The position numbers and the translations under genes were made by a program. DNA of 64,000 bases, taken from positions 457,824 through 521,823 of the forward strand of contig DBUB01000002.1 in the NCBI GenBank assembly GCA_002307725.1. Reading direction: 5' to 3'. The notes under the pieces are model-generated. The model did not search any database. It worked only from the letters and a program-made list of their open reading frames with translations, and was not told where the DNA came from. The DNA is from Alphaproteobacteria bacterium UBA1301 (GTDB lineage Bacteria > Pseudomonadota > Alphaproteobacteria > Micropepsales > Micropepsaceae). Position 1 is the stretch's first letter; each line of letters opens with the position of its first letter. Positions 1 through 8,301 of this stretch are shown here, piece by piece.

Positions 1-75
1 TTCGTGCTTTGGGGTGGCAAGACGGCCCAAGAGGCGGTCGCCGCCGCTATCCTGGAGTGCCAAGGGCAAGCTTGA
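1..75 (+). CDS. C-terminal tail of an unidentified gene, possibly YbjN-like (5' end outside window)
   Basis: The first reading frame is open from base 1 and closes with TGA at 73-75, giving a 24-residue tail that begins FVLWGGKTAQEAV and ends in a short alanine-rich helix-like stretch. It lies 68 bp upstream of proC on the same strand. In many alphaproteobacteria a YbjN-domain protein sits directly before proC and ends in a similar way, so that is the best guess. With only 24 residues visible the family cannot be confirmed. Confidence 0.45.
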   Translation, partial: FVLWGGKTAQEAVAAAILECQGQA

Positions 76-143
76 GCCTTGAACCGGAACTGTTCTGAAT
101 CTTTGTTTCACCTTGCGGAATGCGAGGTGAGAAAGGCGCGACC

Positions 144-947
144 ATGAGCAACACCCCCATTCTCATCATCGGAGCCGGAAAAATGGGCACCGCCCTGATC
201 CGCGGCTGGATCAAAGCGGGGTTGGGGCCCATTACCGCGGTGGAACCCAATCCATCGCAAGCGCTGAAGGATACCTGCGTCAAAATCGTGCCGGCGCTGG
301 ATGCGGTTCCTGCGCAAGCGTGGCGGGCCTGCGTCGTGGCGCTGAAGCCGCATATCGTCCGCGTCGAAGCCGCCAAGCTCGCGGCCATCGCCGCGTGCGG
401 CACGCTGATGATTTCGATCGCAGCGGGTACCGGCACCGATTTGCTTCACCAGCATTGGGGCGAAGCGGCCGCGATCGTCCGCGTTATGCCCAACACGCCG
501 GGTTCGATCGGCCGGGGTATCAGCGGGCTTTACGCAGGCCCGAACGTCGCGGCGGTCGACCGCGATTTCGCCAGTACGCTGGTCGGCGCGATCGGCGAGA
601 CGGTGTGGCTGAACGAGGAAGGTCTGATCGACGCGGTGACCGCGGTGTCGGGCTCGGGGCCCGCCTACATCTTCGCCCTGGTCGAAGCGATGGCCAAAGC
701 CGGCGAGGCCGCCGGTCTGCCGAGTCAAACCGCCGCACGTCTGGCGCGGGCGACCGTGACTGGGTCCGGTGCGTTGCTTGATGCCGACCCGAAATCGACC
801 GCCGAACTGATTCGCGATGTCGCCACACCGGGCGGCACGACCGAAGCGGCCCTGAAGGTCTTGCAAGGCGAGGGCGGTTTGTCGGCGCTCATGACCAAAG
901 CGGTCGCTGCCGCCAAGACCCGCGCCGAGGAACTGGCGCGAAGTTAG
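144..947 (+). CDS. proC: Pyrroline-5-carboxylate reductase
   Basis: Cytoplasmic enzyme of 267 aa that reduces 1-pyrroline-5-carboxylate to L-proline with NAD(P)H, the last step of proline biosynthesis. The N-terminal Rossmann fold shows the dinucleotide loop IIGAGKMGTAL. The middle has VMPNTPGSIGRG, and the C-terminal dimerisation domain carries the family signature VSGSGPAYIFALVEAMA followed by DVATPGGTTEAAL. The length is normal. The ATG at 144 is chosen because the Rossmann strand follows at once and an AAAGG-like ribosome site precedes it; an in-frame ATG at 120 would only add eight polar residues. The stop is 3 bp from the stop of the convergent receptor gene. Confidence 0.96.
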   Translation: MSNTPILIIGAGKMGTALIRGWIKAGLGPITAVEPNPSQALKDTCVKIVPALDAVPAQAWRACVVALKPHIVRVEAAKLAAIAACGTLMISIAAGTGTDLLHQHWGEAAAIVRVMPNTPGSIGRGISGLYAGPNVAAVDRDFASTLVGAIGETVWLNEEGLIDAVTAVSGSGPAYIFALVEAMAKAGEAAGLPSQTAARLARATVTGSGALLDADPKSTAELIRDVATPGGTTEAALKVLQGEGGLSALMTKAVAAAKTRAEELARS

Positions 948-950
948 TCA

Positions 951-3900
951 TTACATGCGGTAATGCAGGCCGATCGTGACGCGGCGGCCATAATCAATGG
1001 CGTCGAGCACCTGTTCGGCGAAGCGGCCGCGCGTCGAATAGGTTGAGTTGATAAGGTTCATGACCTCGCAATAGACATCGAAATTTCTGGTCAGCGCGTA
1101 GCTGGTGCTGAGATCGATGTTCCAGTTCGAATCGACGAAGGTTGGTTCGGCGCCGAAGGCCGAATAGTTTTGCTGCTGACCGAAATGGTCGAGATAGCTA
1201 TCGCGCCAATTGGCGGCGATGCGGATCTGGAATCCGTCCTTGTCGTAGAAGGCGATCAGATTGGCGGAATCGGCGAGGCCCGTTACGGCAAATCCCGACG
1301 TCGTCAGGTCGTGCGGATTGTACGGCTTGTTGGAACCGACCAGCGTGCCGTTGGCCTGCAGGCCGAAGCCGGTATCATCGAACACGTGCTGCAGGGCGAG
1401 TTCGAGGCCATAGACATAGGCCTCCGGCCCGTTGACATAGGACGACACCCGGAACAGTGCCGCCGCGCCAGTCGTCGGATCCCAGACATTGTTGATTGTT
1501 TGCGTCGTGGTGCCCGAGACGATGAAGTTCGTGACGTTTTTAAGGAAGGCATTGGCCGACACATAAGAGTTCGACGCGTAATACCATTCCGCCGAAGCGT
1601 CGAGATTGTTCGACAAGAACGGCTCGAGTTGCGGATTGCCGCCGGTGGCGACCAGCGAGCCAACGCGTTCCGACGCCGTTAAGTTCGTAATCGGCGTCAG
1701 GTAGTTGAGCGGCGGCCGGGTCAGTGTGCGCGAAGCGTCCAAGCGCACTTCGACATCGTCGGTAAGCGCCAGATTGAGGTCGATGTTCGGCAGGAAATAA
1801 TAGGAACTGCGTTTGTTGGTGACTGGTGTCTCGGTACCGTAGGTCACCAGGAATGCGGTGTGATCGGACGGCATGACTGTGAGCGACGTCGGCGGCCGCC
1901 CGATACCGGTCGAACTGAGGTCGGTGGATTCGACGCGCAGCCCCGCGTAATACCGCAGCGGCAGCCTCGCCACCTGTGTTTTACCGGTGATGAGAACATA
2001 GCCCGCGAAATTGTCTTCGTAGATGTGCTGGTAACTGCCGGGGTCGCGCACAATCTCGAATTTGCCGTGATAGGTCGGATCGCAGCAGCCCCAGTTAAAG
2101 CCCGGAATCGTCGTCGGCGTTGCCGGATCGCCGAGGCTTTCGAGATAGGCGACCACCGCGTGTGGATCGAAGGTGAGAATGCGCGACGGCAACGCATCCG
2201 CGCCGCGCCAGCCGCTGATGAAATTGGCGGTCGAGAAGCTCTTAGTGAACAGGCTCGCGGGCAGGGCGACACCGGCGGGAAGTCCGGTCGTCGCGCCGGT
2301 GGTGTAGGTGTTTTTGGAAGCCGGGCCGTAACCGGAAAACGCCTGCCACTGGTTGTTGGCGAAGTTCTGATAGGTCACCAGCTTCATGTGATTGGCGAGA
2401 TAGTGGAACCCGGCGGTGATGCGAAAATCATCGTTGTCCCAGGCCGCTTCCAGCTTGGCTTGGTTGACCGAATAGCGGTTGCGCTGGCTCATCATCACAA
2501 CGACATGCGAGCCGATGATGGTGGGATCGAGAAAGCGCGAAGCATCGCCGTTCGGTCCGTAAGACGCGTAGTACGGCAGCACGTGATTGCCGCCCGCCGC
2601 CACCGAAATACCGATATTGCTGCCGTTGATGCCGCTCGCCGTCGACGGTCCATAACCGACATCGACGCAGTACTCGCCGAGTTGGCCGCCGGGATTAAGT
2701 GACGACAACGCGATGTCGGCGTCGGCGGTGATGGTGAGATGGTGCCCGGGATCAAGGCGCAGATTGGCGCCGAGGTCATAGCTCTGCAGTACTTGCTCGT
2801 CGTCCTGGGAGTCGAAGTCGGTCGGCGTGTTGGCGCGCACGAAGCCGGTGATGCTGCCGTCGGCCGCCGTCGTCACATTGCGCATCTCGCCAGCATTGTT
2901 CCAGATGGCGTAACCGTTTTGCTGTTCCTTGAGGTCGTTGCGCGAAAAGTTACCGTTGACGGTCAGAAGCATGGCGCTCGACGGCTGCCACTGTAGCACC
3001 GCAATGGCGTTTTCGCGCACCTGCCAGTTCTGGATCTGATAGATGCCGTAATCCTGGATGTACCAAACCGGGCGCGCGGTACCCGGCACCAGCGTTGCGC
3101 CGCAGGTTTTCGTCGTTCCGGCGAATTGGCAGGGATCGAGATAGGTGCCTTCCCAGCCCCATACCGACACCTCATTGCTGCGGCTTCTGGTTTCGGCATA
3201 CGCCGCCGCCACCAGGAACCCGAAGCGGCCGCCGTCGAAGGTGTCACTAACGAGAACATTCCCGTTTGGCGTCAAGTGGCCGGTTTCGGGCGTATAAGTT
3301 GTCGACACCGAGGCGGCGAACCGTGGGGCAGGCGTGTCGAGGGGTCTGGGATATTTCACGTTGATAGTGGCGCCGATCGCACCCGCCGACAACGACGGGT
3401 CGGGGCTTTTCAAAACATCGACCTCTTGCACCAGATCGGAATTGAGCGCGGAAAAATCGAAGCCGCGGTTGGAAATGCCAGAGGGAATCTTGCGCCCGTC
3501 AAACAAGGTCTCGTTGAAGGTTGGACCGAAGCCGCGCACCGTGATCTCGGTTGGTTCGCCAGTTGAGGAGTTGATGCCGTTGAGGCTGGTGACGGCGCGG
3601 CTCACCGTCACGCCCGGAACGCGCATCAACGCGGTGGCGAGATTGGAATCGGGAAAGCGGCCCGCGTCCTCGTAGGTAATTGCATCAACTAAGCCCAAGG
3701 CGCCGCGCTTGACATCGAGGTTGCGTTGCAGCGAGCCGCGGATGCCGGTCACGATGATGGTTTCAGCTTCAGGCGCAGGCGCGACAGCGGTGGGCATCGC
3801 CGCCGGTTCGGTTTTTATTTGACGGACGATCAAACCGCTGGTGCCGTCGAGCACCACTTCGAGATCAGTTCCGTCAATCACGCGAGCGACCGCGTCGAGT

Positions 3901-4130
3901 GCCGACAGCAAACCATTCACCGCAGCGGCCTGCCGGCCGCGCACAGCGTCAGGTGCGAAAAGAATGTTCGCTCCGGTTTGATGTGCAATGTCCCTGAGCG
4001 ATAGCGCCAGCGGCTCGGCGGGCACATGGACTTCCCCTGCGTCGGCGAAAGACCCGCTTGCCCCCAACACCGTGGCTGCCGCCGCCCAGAGGACTAGCCG
4101 CCCAAACCCCGGTGTTCTGCCTCCGCCCAT
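951..4130 (-). CDS. TonB-dependent outer-membrane receptor with N-terminal STN signalling domain
   Basis: Outer-membrane transducer of about 1059 aa. A signal peptide (hydrophobic VLWAAAATVLGASGSFA) is followed by a secretin/TonB N-terminal (STN) domain, roughly residues 30-100 (LSLRDIAHQTGANILFAPDA). Next come a TonB-box-like TIIVTGIRGSL, a plug domain with LMRVPGVTVSR and VRGFGPTFNETLFDGR, and a long barrel ending in LHYRM. STN domains contact FecR-type anti-sigma factors, and such a factor plus its sigma lie just upstream on the same strand, so this is a FecA-type transducer. The ligand cannot be read from sequence; the plug resembles carbohydrate receptors of Caulobacter and Xanthomonas. 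Start: ATG at 4130 follows AGGGGG at short spacing; ATG at 4151 or TTG at 4163 are alternatives. Confidence 0.9.
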   Translation of the reverse strand: MGGGRTPGFGRLVLWAAAATVLGASGSFADAGEVHVPAEPLALSLRDIAHQTGANILFAPDAVRGRQAAAVNGLLSALDAVARVIDGTDLEVVLDGTSGLIVRQIKTEPAAMPTAVAPAPEAETIIVTGIRGSLQRNLDVKRGALGLVDAITYEDAGRFPDSNLATALMRVPGVTVSRAVTSLNGINSSTGEPTEITVRGFGPTFNETLFDGRKIPSGISNRGFDFSALNSDLVQEVDVLKSPDPSLSAGAIGATINVKYPRPLDTPAPRFAASVSTTYTPETGHLTPNGNVLVSDTFDGGRFGFLVAAAYAETRSRSNEVSVWGWEGTYLDPCQFAGTTKTCGATLVPGTARPVWYIQDYGIYQIQNWQVRENAIAVLQWQPSSAMLLTVNGNFSRNDLKEQQNGYAIWNNAGEMRNVTTAADGSITGFVRANTPTDFDSQDDEQVLQSYDLGANLRLDPGHHLTITADADIALSSLNPGGQLGEYCVDVGYGPSTASGINGSNIGISVAAGGNHVLPYYASYGPNGDASRFLDPTIIGSHVVVMMSQRNRYSVNQAKLEAAWDNDDFRITAGFHYLANHMKLVTYQNFANNQWQAFSGYGPASKNTYTTGATTGLPAGVALPASLFTKSFSTANFISGWRGADALPSRILTFDPHAVVAYLESLGDPATPTTIPGFNWGCCDPTYHGKFEIVRDPGSYQHIYEDNFAGYVLITGKTQVARLPLRYYAGLRVESTDLSSTGIGRPPTSLTVMPSDHTAFLVTYGTETPVTNKRSSYYFLPNIDLNLALTDDVEVRLDASRTLTRPPLNYLTPITNLTASERVGSLVATGGNPQLEPFLSNNLDASAEWYYASNSYVSANAFLKNVTNFIVSGTTTQTINNVWDPTTGAAALFRVSSYVNGPEAYVYGLELALQHVFDDTGFGLQANGTLVGSNKPYNPHDLTTSGFAVTGLADSANLIAFYDKDGFQIRIAANWRDSYLDHFGQQQNYSAFGAEPTFVDSNWNIDLSTSYALTRNFDVYCEVMNLINSTYSTRGRFAEQVLDAIDYGRRVTIGLHYRM

Positions 4131-4205
4131 GTTCCCCCTGAAGGCGGGCATGCCGCCACACAAGCATGAGGATCAGTGATGATCTCCATTTCCTCGCCCT
4201 TTGTG

Positions 4206-5159
4206 TCAGGTACTTTTTGCTCGGGCTGGATCAAGCTCAAGCCTGACCTGATCTGTATCAATTTCGAGTATAACCGGAAGTAGTGTCGCAATTGAATGGG
4301 CGAATGCCACATTATCGCCGACGCGATAGACGCCGCTGAGTCGCATTTTTCCGACAGCGGTGTCATTGGTCGTAATCTTGATCACTGAATAGCGGTTCAT
4401 TTCCCGGATCGCGCCCGCGACGGTGTTGTTGTCGAAGATCGCCTGTCCGGTTTGCCAGGCAAGCAATGGCACCAGATTGGGCCGGTCCTTGTGGCTGCCG
4501 TTAGGGCCGGTCACAAAACGGTCGCCGCTCGCCAGAGCCTGTCGCTGCGAGCTGTCCTTCGGCCCAATCGAGGCCGAGCCTTGCGTCAGTACCACGCAAA
4601 CATCTTCGCCGTCGCGCCGCACATCAAAGGTGGCTTGCGCCGAAACGATTCGCGCGTTGGCGGCGGTGACCACGAAAGGCCGCGGATCGCTTTCGCGCAC
4701 ATGGAAATTACAGCGGCCATGCGCGACCGCCACCAGGCGTGTGTCGCCGTCGAAGGTGGTACGAATCTTGGTGTCGGTGTCGAGGAAAGCCTGCGTACCG
4801 TCTGGCAGTACGGCGTGCTTCTGCTCGCCGACCGCGGTTTTGAGGGTCGCGGCACCGGCCCGTTGCCAAACGGTGAGCAGCACGCCGGCCGCCGCCAGCG
4901 ATCCGGCCCCCGTCAACAACGCGCGGCGATGAAGGAGGCGGCGGCGCCGTTCGGTGACGACCGGTTTGTTCCAGGCCGCGCCTGTCACTTCCCAGATTTC
5001 GGTGACGGTTTCGAAAGCGCGGGGATGACGTGGGTCCTTCGCGAGCCAGACGCGGAACGCAGCTTCATCGGCCACGGACTTGTCGTCGGCTCTAAGCCGC
5101 GCCAGCCACGCCGCCGCTTCGGCCCGGATTTCGGGAGAAATTGTACTCACAGGCGCCAT
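4206..5159 (-). CDS. FecR-family anti-sigma factor
   Basis: A 317-aa inner-membrane regulator. The N-terminal about 70 residues form the DUF4880-type cytoplasmic sigma-binding helix region (EAAAWLARLRADD). One membrane segment, about residues 80-100 (GAGSLAAAGVLLTVWQ), follows an Arg-rich stretch. The periplasmic part has the FecR fold (GEQKHAVLPDGTQAFLDTDT) and a C-terminal STN-like module (WQTGQAIFDNNTVAGAI). It should hold the neighbouring ECF sigma until the STN domain of the receptor reports ligand. The gene starts 1 bp after the sigma stop codon and ends about 75 bp before the receptor start, so the three genes are probably one transcript. Confidence 0.92.
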   Translation of the reverse strand: MAPVSTISPEIRAEAAAWLARLRADDKSVADEAAFRVWLAKDPRHPRAFETVTEIWEVTGAAWNKPVVTERRRRLLHRRALLTGAGSLAAAGVLLTVWQRAGAATLKTAVGEQKHAVLPDGTQAFLDTDTKIRTTFDGDTRLVAVAHGRCNFHVRESDPRPFVVTAANARIVSAQATFDVRRDGEDVCVVLTQGSASIGPKDSSQRQALASGDRFVTGPNGSHKDRPNLVPLLAWQTGQAIFDNNTVAGAIREMNRYSVIKITTNDTAVGKMRLSGVYRVGDNVAFAHSIATLLPVILEIDTDQVRLELDPARAKST

Positions 5160-5160
5160 A

Positions 5161-5646
5161 TCACCAGTCTCGAGTCCATTCGGCTAAAAAAAGTACGGCC
5201 TTGGCAATGTGCTTTTCGACAGCGCTTTGGCTGATCCCGAAATGAACCGCAATTTCCCGATACTTCATCCCATGAAGCCGATGCATCAAGAAAACTTCGC
5301 GTGTGCGTGGAGTCAGTCGTGAAAGACCTTCTTTCACCCTTACTAGACGCGCGCGCCCTTCGAGGACCTCATCCTGCAAAGGTGCGTCATCCGGGCGCTC
5401 GACGACGCGGCTTATATCTCCTGGTGCCCACAGCTTTTCGCGGCGATGGATGTCGATGGCGATGTTGGCAGCGGTACGGACCAAGAAAGCACTTTGGTTT
5501 TCAACGGTATGCTGGGCACGATACTGCTCCAGCCGAATGTAAGCGCTGTGGAGGAGATCCTCCGCATCGCTACTGCCGCGGGTGCACCGCGCCACCAACC
5601 TGAGCAGCTTGCTCCAATACGCACGTTCGGTTGGCTCGTCGGCCAT
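5161..5646 (-). CDS. FecI-like ECF RNA polymerase sigma factor
   Basis: A 161-aa sigma-70 family protein of ECF size. Region 2 is seen in LLRLVARCTRGSSDAEDLLHSAYIRL. Region 4, a helix-turn-helix that reads the -35 element, is seen in LTPRTREVFLMHRLHGMKY and FGISQSAVEKHIAKAV. No extra N- or C-terminal domain is present. It is first in the sigma / FecR / receptor set, and by the FecIRA model it would transcribe the receptor when the anti-sigma is relieved. The ATG at 5646 has AAAGG about 6 bp before it. Bases 5647-5906 upstream hold its promoter region; no clear -35/-10 pair was picked out there. Confidence 0.92.
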   Translation of the reverse strand: MADEPTERAYWSKLLRLVARCTRGSSDAEDLLHSAYIRLEQYRAQHTVENQSAFLVRTAANIAIDIHRREKLWAPGDISRVVERPDDAPLQDEVLEGRARLVRVKEGLSRLTPRTREVFLMHRLHGMKYREIAVHFGISQSAVEKHIAKAVLFLAEWTRDW

Positions 5647-5906
5647 TTTTGCCTTTCGTCAGAACTATAACAGGGGGTGGCGCTGTTCCCGGCGAAAATT
5701 TTCCTTAGATAGTGATGACGGAATTGGTAACTCAATCGTCCCACGGCAAATTTTCAGACAAGTCGGTGTGCCAGAGGCGCGGAAAAGCTCGGTGCGAACG
5801 TGCCGGGTCTGCCGATTTAGGTTAACCGGCTCGCCCGCCGGCGACGAAAAGACGCGTGAGATCAGCCTTCCTCCCAGCCAAATCGTGGCGCTTTTGATAA
5901 GGTTTA

Positions 5907-8294
5907 CTAGCCGAGAACCACATCGATTTTGTTTTGCGTGCCGGTCGGCTGCGCTGCGATCTCGCGCACCGCATTACCGTTCAACGTAAGCGTCTTGACG
6001 CCTTTGCTGACATGGTTCGGGTTTGACACCGCGATGTCGTAGGTGGCGCCGCGCCATTGCCGCTTTACTGTGAAGTCATCCCACGCCGGCGGAATGGCGG
6101 GATCGATCGTCAAGGCGGCGAAACCGGGACGGATACCGAGGATCCACTTGGTCACCGCGGTGTAGTTCCACCCGGCGCTACCGGTCAGCCAGGGATGGCG
6201 GGCACGGCCGTGCCGGGCGTGTTCGGCACCGTAGACGAACTGGCAATAGGAATAAGGCTCGGCTTCGCGGGTCTCGATTTTATCGTTCTGATTGTACGGC
6301 AGCATCGAGTCGTAGAAGCGCATCGCTCGGTCGCCTTGGCCCAATTTTGCCGCCGCAATCACCGCCCACGGATTGGGATGGGAGAAGATCGCTCCGTTTT
6401 CTTTGATGCCTTTGTAGACACGTCCCATGAAACCGATTTCGTCATTGGGCTGGGAGAACGACGGCTGCAACAGATGCAGGCCCCAGGGCGTGAAGAGATG
6501 CTCGTCCATGGCGTTTAGCGCGCTTTCGGCCCGGTCGCGCCGCGCCGCCCCCGAAACGATCGCCCAGGTGTTGCTTTCGAGGAAAATCTTGGCTTCCTCG
6601 TTGGCGCGGGTGCCGATCTTGAGACCAGAGGCGGTGGTGCCGCGCGCGTACCAGAGTCCATCCCACAATTCGCGTTCGCAAGCATCGCGGACATCTTCGG
6701 CCATCGCCGCATAGTGCTCGGCGTCCTTGTCGCGGCCGAGGAACTTCGCGGCTTCGACGAAAGCCTGCAGCGCCCAGAAGTGCAGGAAGCTGACCATGCC
6801 GCTTTCGCCGCCACCGAGGTTGAGGCAGTCGTTCCAGTCGGCGCGCAGACCCTTGCAGATACCCGAGCGCCCCACTTGCCGGGCGGAAAAATCCAGCCCC
6901 GCCTTCATGTGCTGCCACACCGTGCCGACGCCATCGTCGCAGTAGGGCACCAATTCATCGAACAGCGCCACCTCGCCGGTTTCTTTCACGTATTCGCAAA
7001 TAGAAGGGATCAGCCACAGATGATCGTCCGAGCAGGCATGCTCGATGCCGTGAATGTAACTCGCCTTCGATGGCGCGTGCGCGATGGTCGGGCTCTTGAA
7101 TTCCGGCTTCTGCTGCGGCTTGAACCAAGCGGGATCGAACAGGTGCAGGCCGTAGCCGTCGCGCACTTGGCCGTGCAGCAATTCCTCGATGCGCTGGCGC
7201 ACTATTCCCGGATTGGTGTGGGCTACCGCCATGATGTCTTGGCTGGTATCGCGATAGCCGAGCCCGGTGCGCCCGCCGACTTCGATGAAACTGGCAAACC
7301 GGCTCCAATGCACACAGGTCTCGGCCTGATACAGCGTCCAGATATTGGCCATGGTGTCGAGGCCTTCGTGTGGCGTCTTGGCCTTGAACACGGCGCACTT
7401 TTTGTCCCAATAATGCCTCAGGTCCGCGAACGCCGCATCGACTGCCGCAAAGTCGGAATATTTGGCTTTCTTCTCGGCGCCCACGGCGCGATTGCCGTAG
7501 CCGGTAACAAACACGACTCGCCGCGTCTCGCCCGGCGCCAGGGCTATTTTCTTGTTCAGGCTGGCGCAATGATTGCCAGTCAGTTCGGCGCTGCCGCTGC
7601 AGGTCCCGCGCACCACGGCGATGGGATCGCGCTCGCTGTGATAATCGCCAATGAAAGCTTCGCGCACCGAATCAAACCCGTCGGGCGCAAACGAAGCGGC
7701 GTGATAGTGAAAAGTCGACGGCTCGTAATGGAAATCGTATTCGATCACGCCTTCGCCGTAGCTGGAGCCGCCGGCGTAAAGCGACATCTGCAAATTCTGG
7801 TTGTCGATCTCGATATGGTGGAAACTCCATTCGAGATAGGAGAACACCGACAGCTCGCGCGGCGCGGTGCCGGTATTGGTGATCCGCACGTCCCAGATTT
7901 CGACATCATCCTCGCGGGTGATGAAAACGAGCTGCTCGGCGCGGACGCCTTTGTATTCGGACGCATAGCGTGAATAGGACAGTCCGTGGCGGCATTCGTA
8001 TTTGGCTTCGGTAAGCGGCTTGCCCACCGGCTGCCACGACACGCTCCAAAAATCGCCGTCGGCGTCGTCGCGCAAATAGATCCAATGTCCCGGCCAATCC
8101 ATCGGCACGCCGTTGGCGCGGAATTTGGTGATGCGGCCGTGCTCGGCATCGCGATAAAAGCTGTAGCCGCCGGCGTTTTGGCTGAGCACCGCACACATGT
8201 CGTGGACGCCGATGTAATTGGTCCACGACACCGGCACGTCGACCCGGTCGATCACATATTCGCGGGCTTTGTTGTCGAAATATCCGTAACGCAT
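5907..8294 (-). CDS. chbP: N,N'-diacetylchitobiose phosphorylase (GH94)
   Basis: Cytoplasmic phosphorylase of 795 aa: chitobiose + phosphate gives GlcNAc-1-phosphate + GlcNAc. From memory it runs nearly colinear with the Vibrio proteolyticus enzyme. It starts MRYGYFDNKAREYVI, has RPGH/WPGH-type N-domain blocks, FASFIEVGGRTGLGYRDT, and the catalytic block GICKGLRADWNDCLNLGGGE in which the Asp of ADWND (D486) is the general acid, and ends near QWRGATYDIAVSNPNHVSKG. The NLGGGES variant after the catalytic Asp is what separates chitobiose from cellobiose phosphorylases (compare the GH94 at 31050). The start at 8294 is preceded by GAGAG and lies 7 bp after the stop of the mutase fusion; it is the last gene of the operon. 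Confidence 0.93.
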   Translation of the reverse strand: MRYGYFDNKAREYVIDRVDVPVSWTNYIGVHDMCAVLSQNAGGYSFYRDAEHGRITKFRANGVPMDWPGHWIYLRDDADGDFWSVSWQPVGKPLTEAKYECRHGLSYSRYASEYKGVRAEQLVFITREDDVEIWDVRITNTGTAPRELSVFSYLEWSFHHIEIDNQNLQMSLYAGGSSYGEGVIEYDFHYEPSTFHYHAASFAPDGFDSVREAFIGDYHSERDPIAVVRGTCSGSAELTGNHCASLNKKIALAPGETRRVVFVTGYGNRAVGAEKKAKYSDFAAVDAAFADLRHYWDKKCAVFKAKTPHEGLDTMANIWTLYQAETCVHWSRFASFIEVGGRTGLGYRDTSQDIMAVAHTNPGIVRQRIEELLHGQVRDGYGLHLFDPAWFKPQQKPEFKSPTIAHAPSKASYIHGIEHACSDDHLWLIPSICEYVKETGEVALFDELVPYCDDGVGTVWQHMKAGLDFSARQVGRSGICKGLRADWNDCLNLGGGESGMVSFLHFWALQAFVEAAKFLGRDKDAEHYAAMAEDVRDACERELWDGLWYARGTTASGLKIGTRANEEAKIFLESNTWAIVSGAARRDRAESALNAMDEHLFTPWGLHLLQPSFSQPNDEIGFMGRVYKGIKENGAIFSHPNPWAVIAAAKLGQGDRAMRFYDSMLPYNQNDKIETREAEPYSYCQFVYGAEHARHGRARHPWLTGSAGWNYTAVTKWILGIRPGFAALTIDPAIPPAWDDFTVKRQWRGATYDIAVSNPNHVSKGVKTLTLNGNAVREIAAQPTGTQNKIDVVLG

Positions 8295-8301
8295 GTCACT
8301 C

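Noticed and set aside
5539..5549. GTAAGCGCTGT, a match to the cellobiose-module operator, inside the ECF sigma gene
   Set aside because: The bases encode the conserved HSAYI of sigma region 2 and the site is far from any sugar promoter; treated as a chance codon match.
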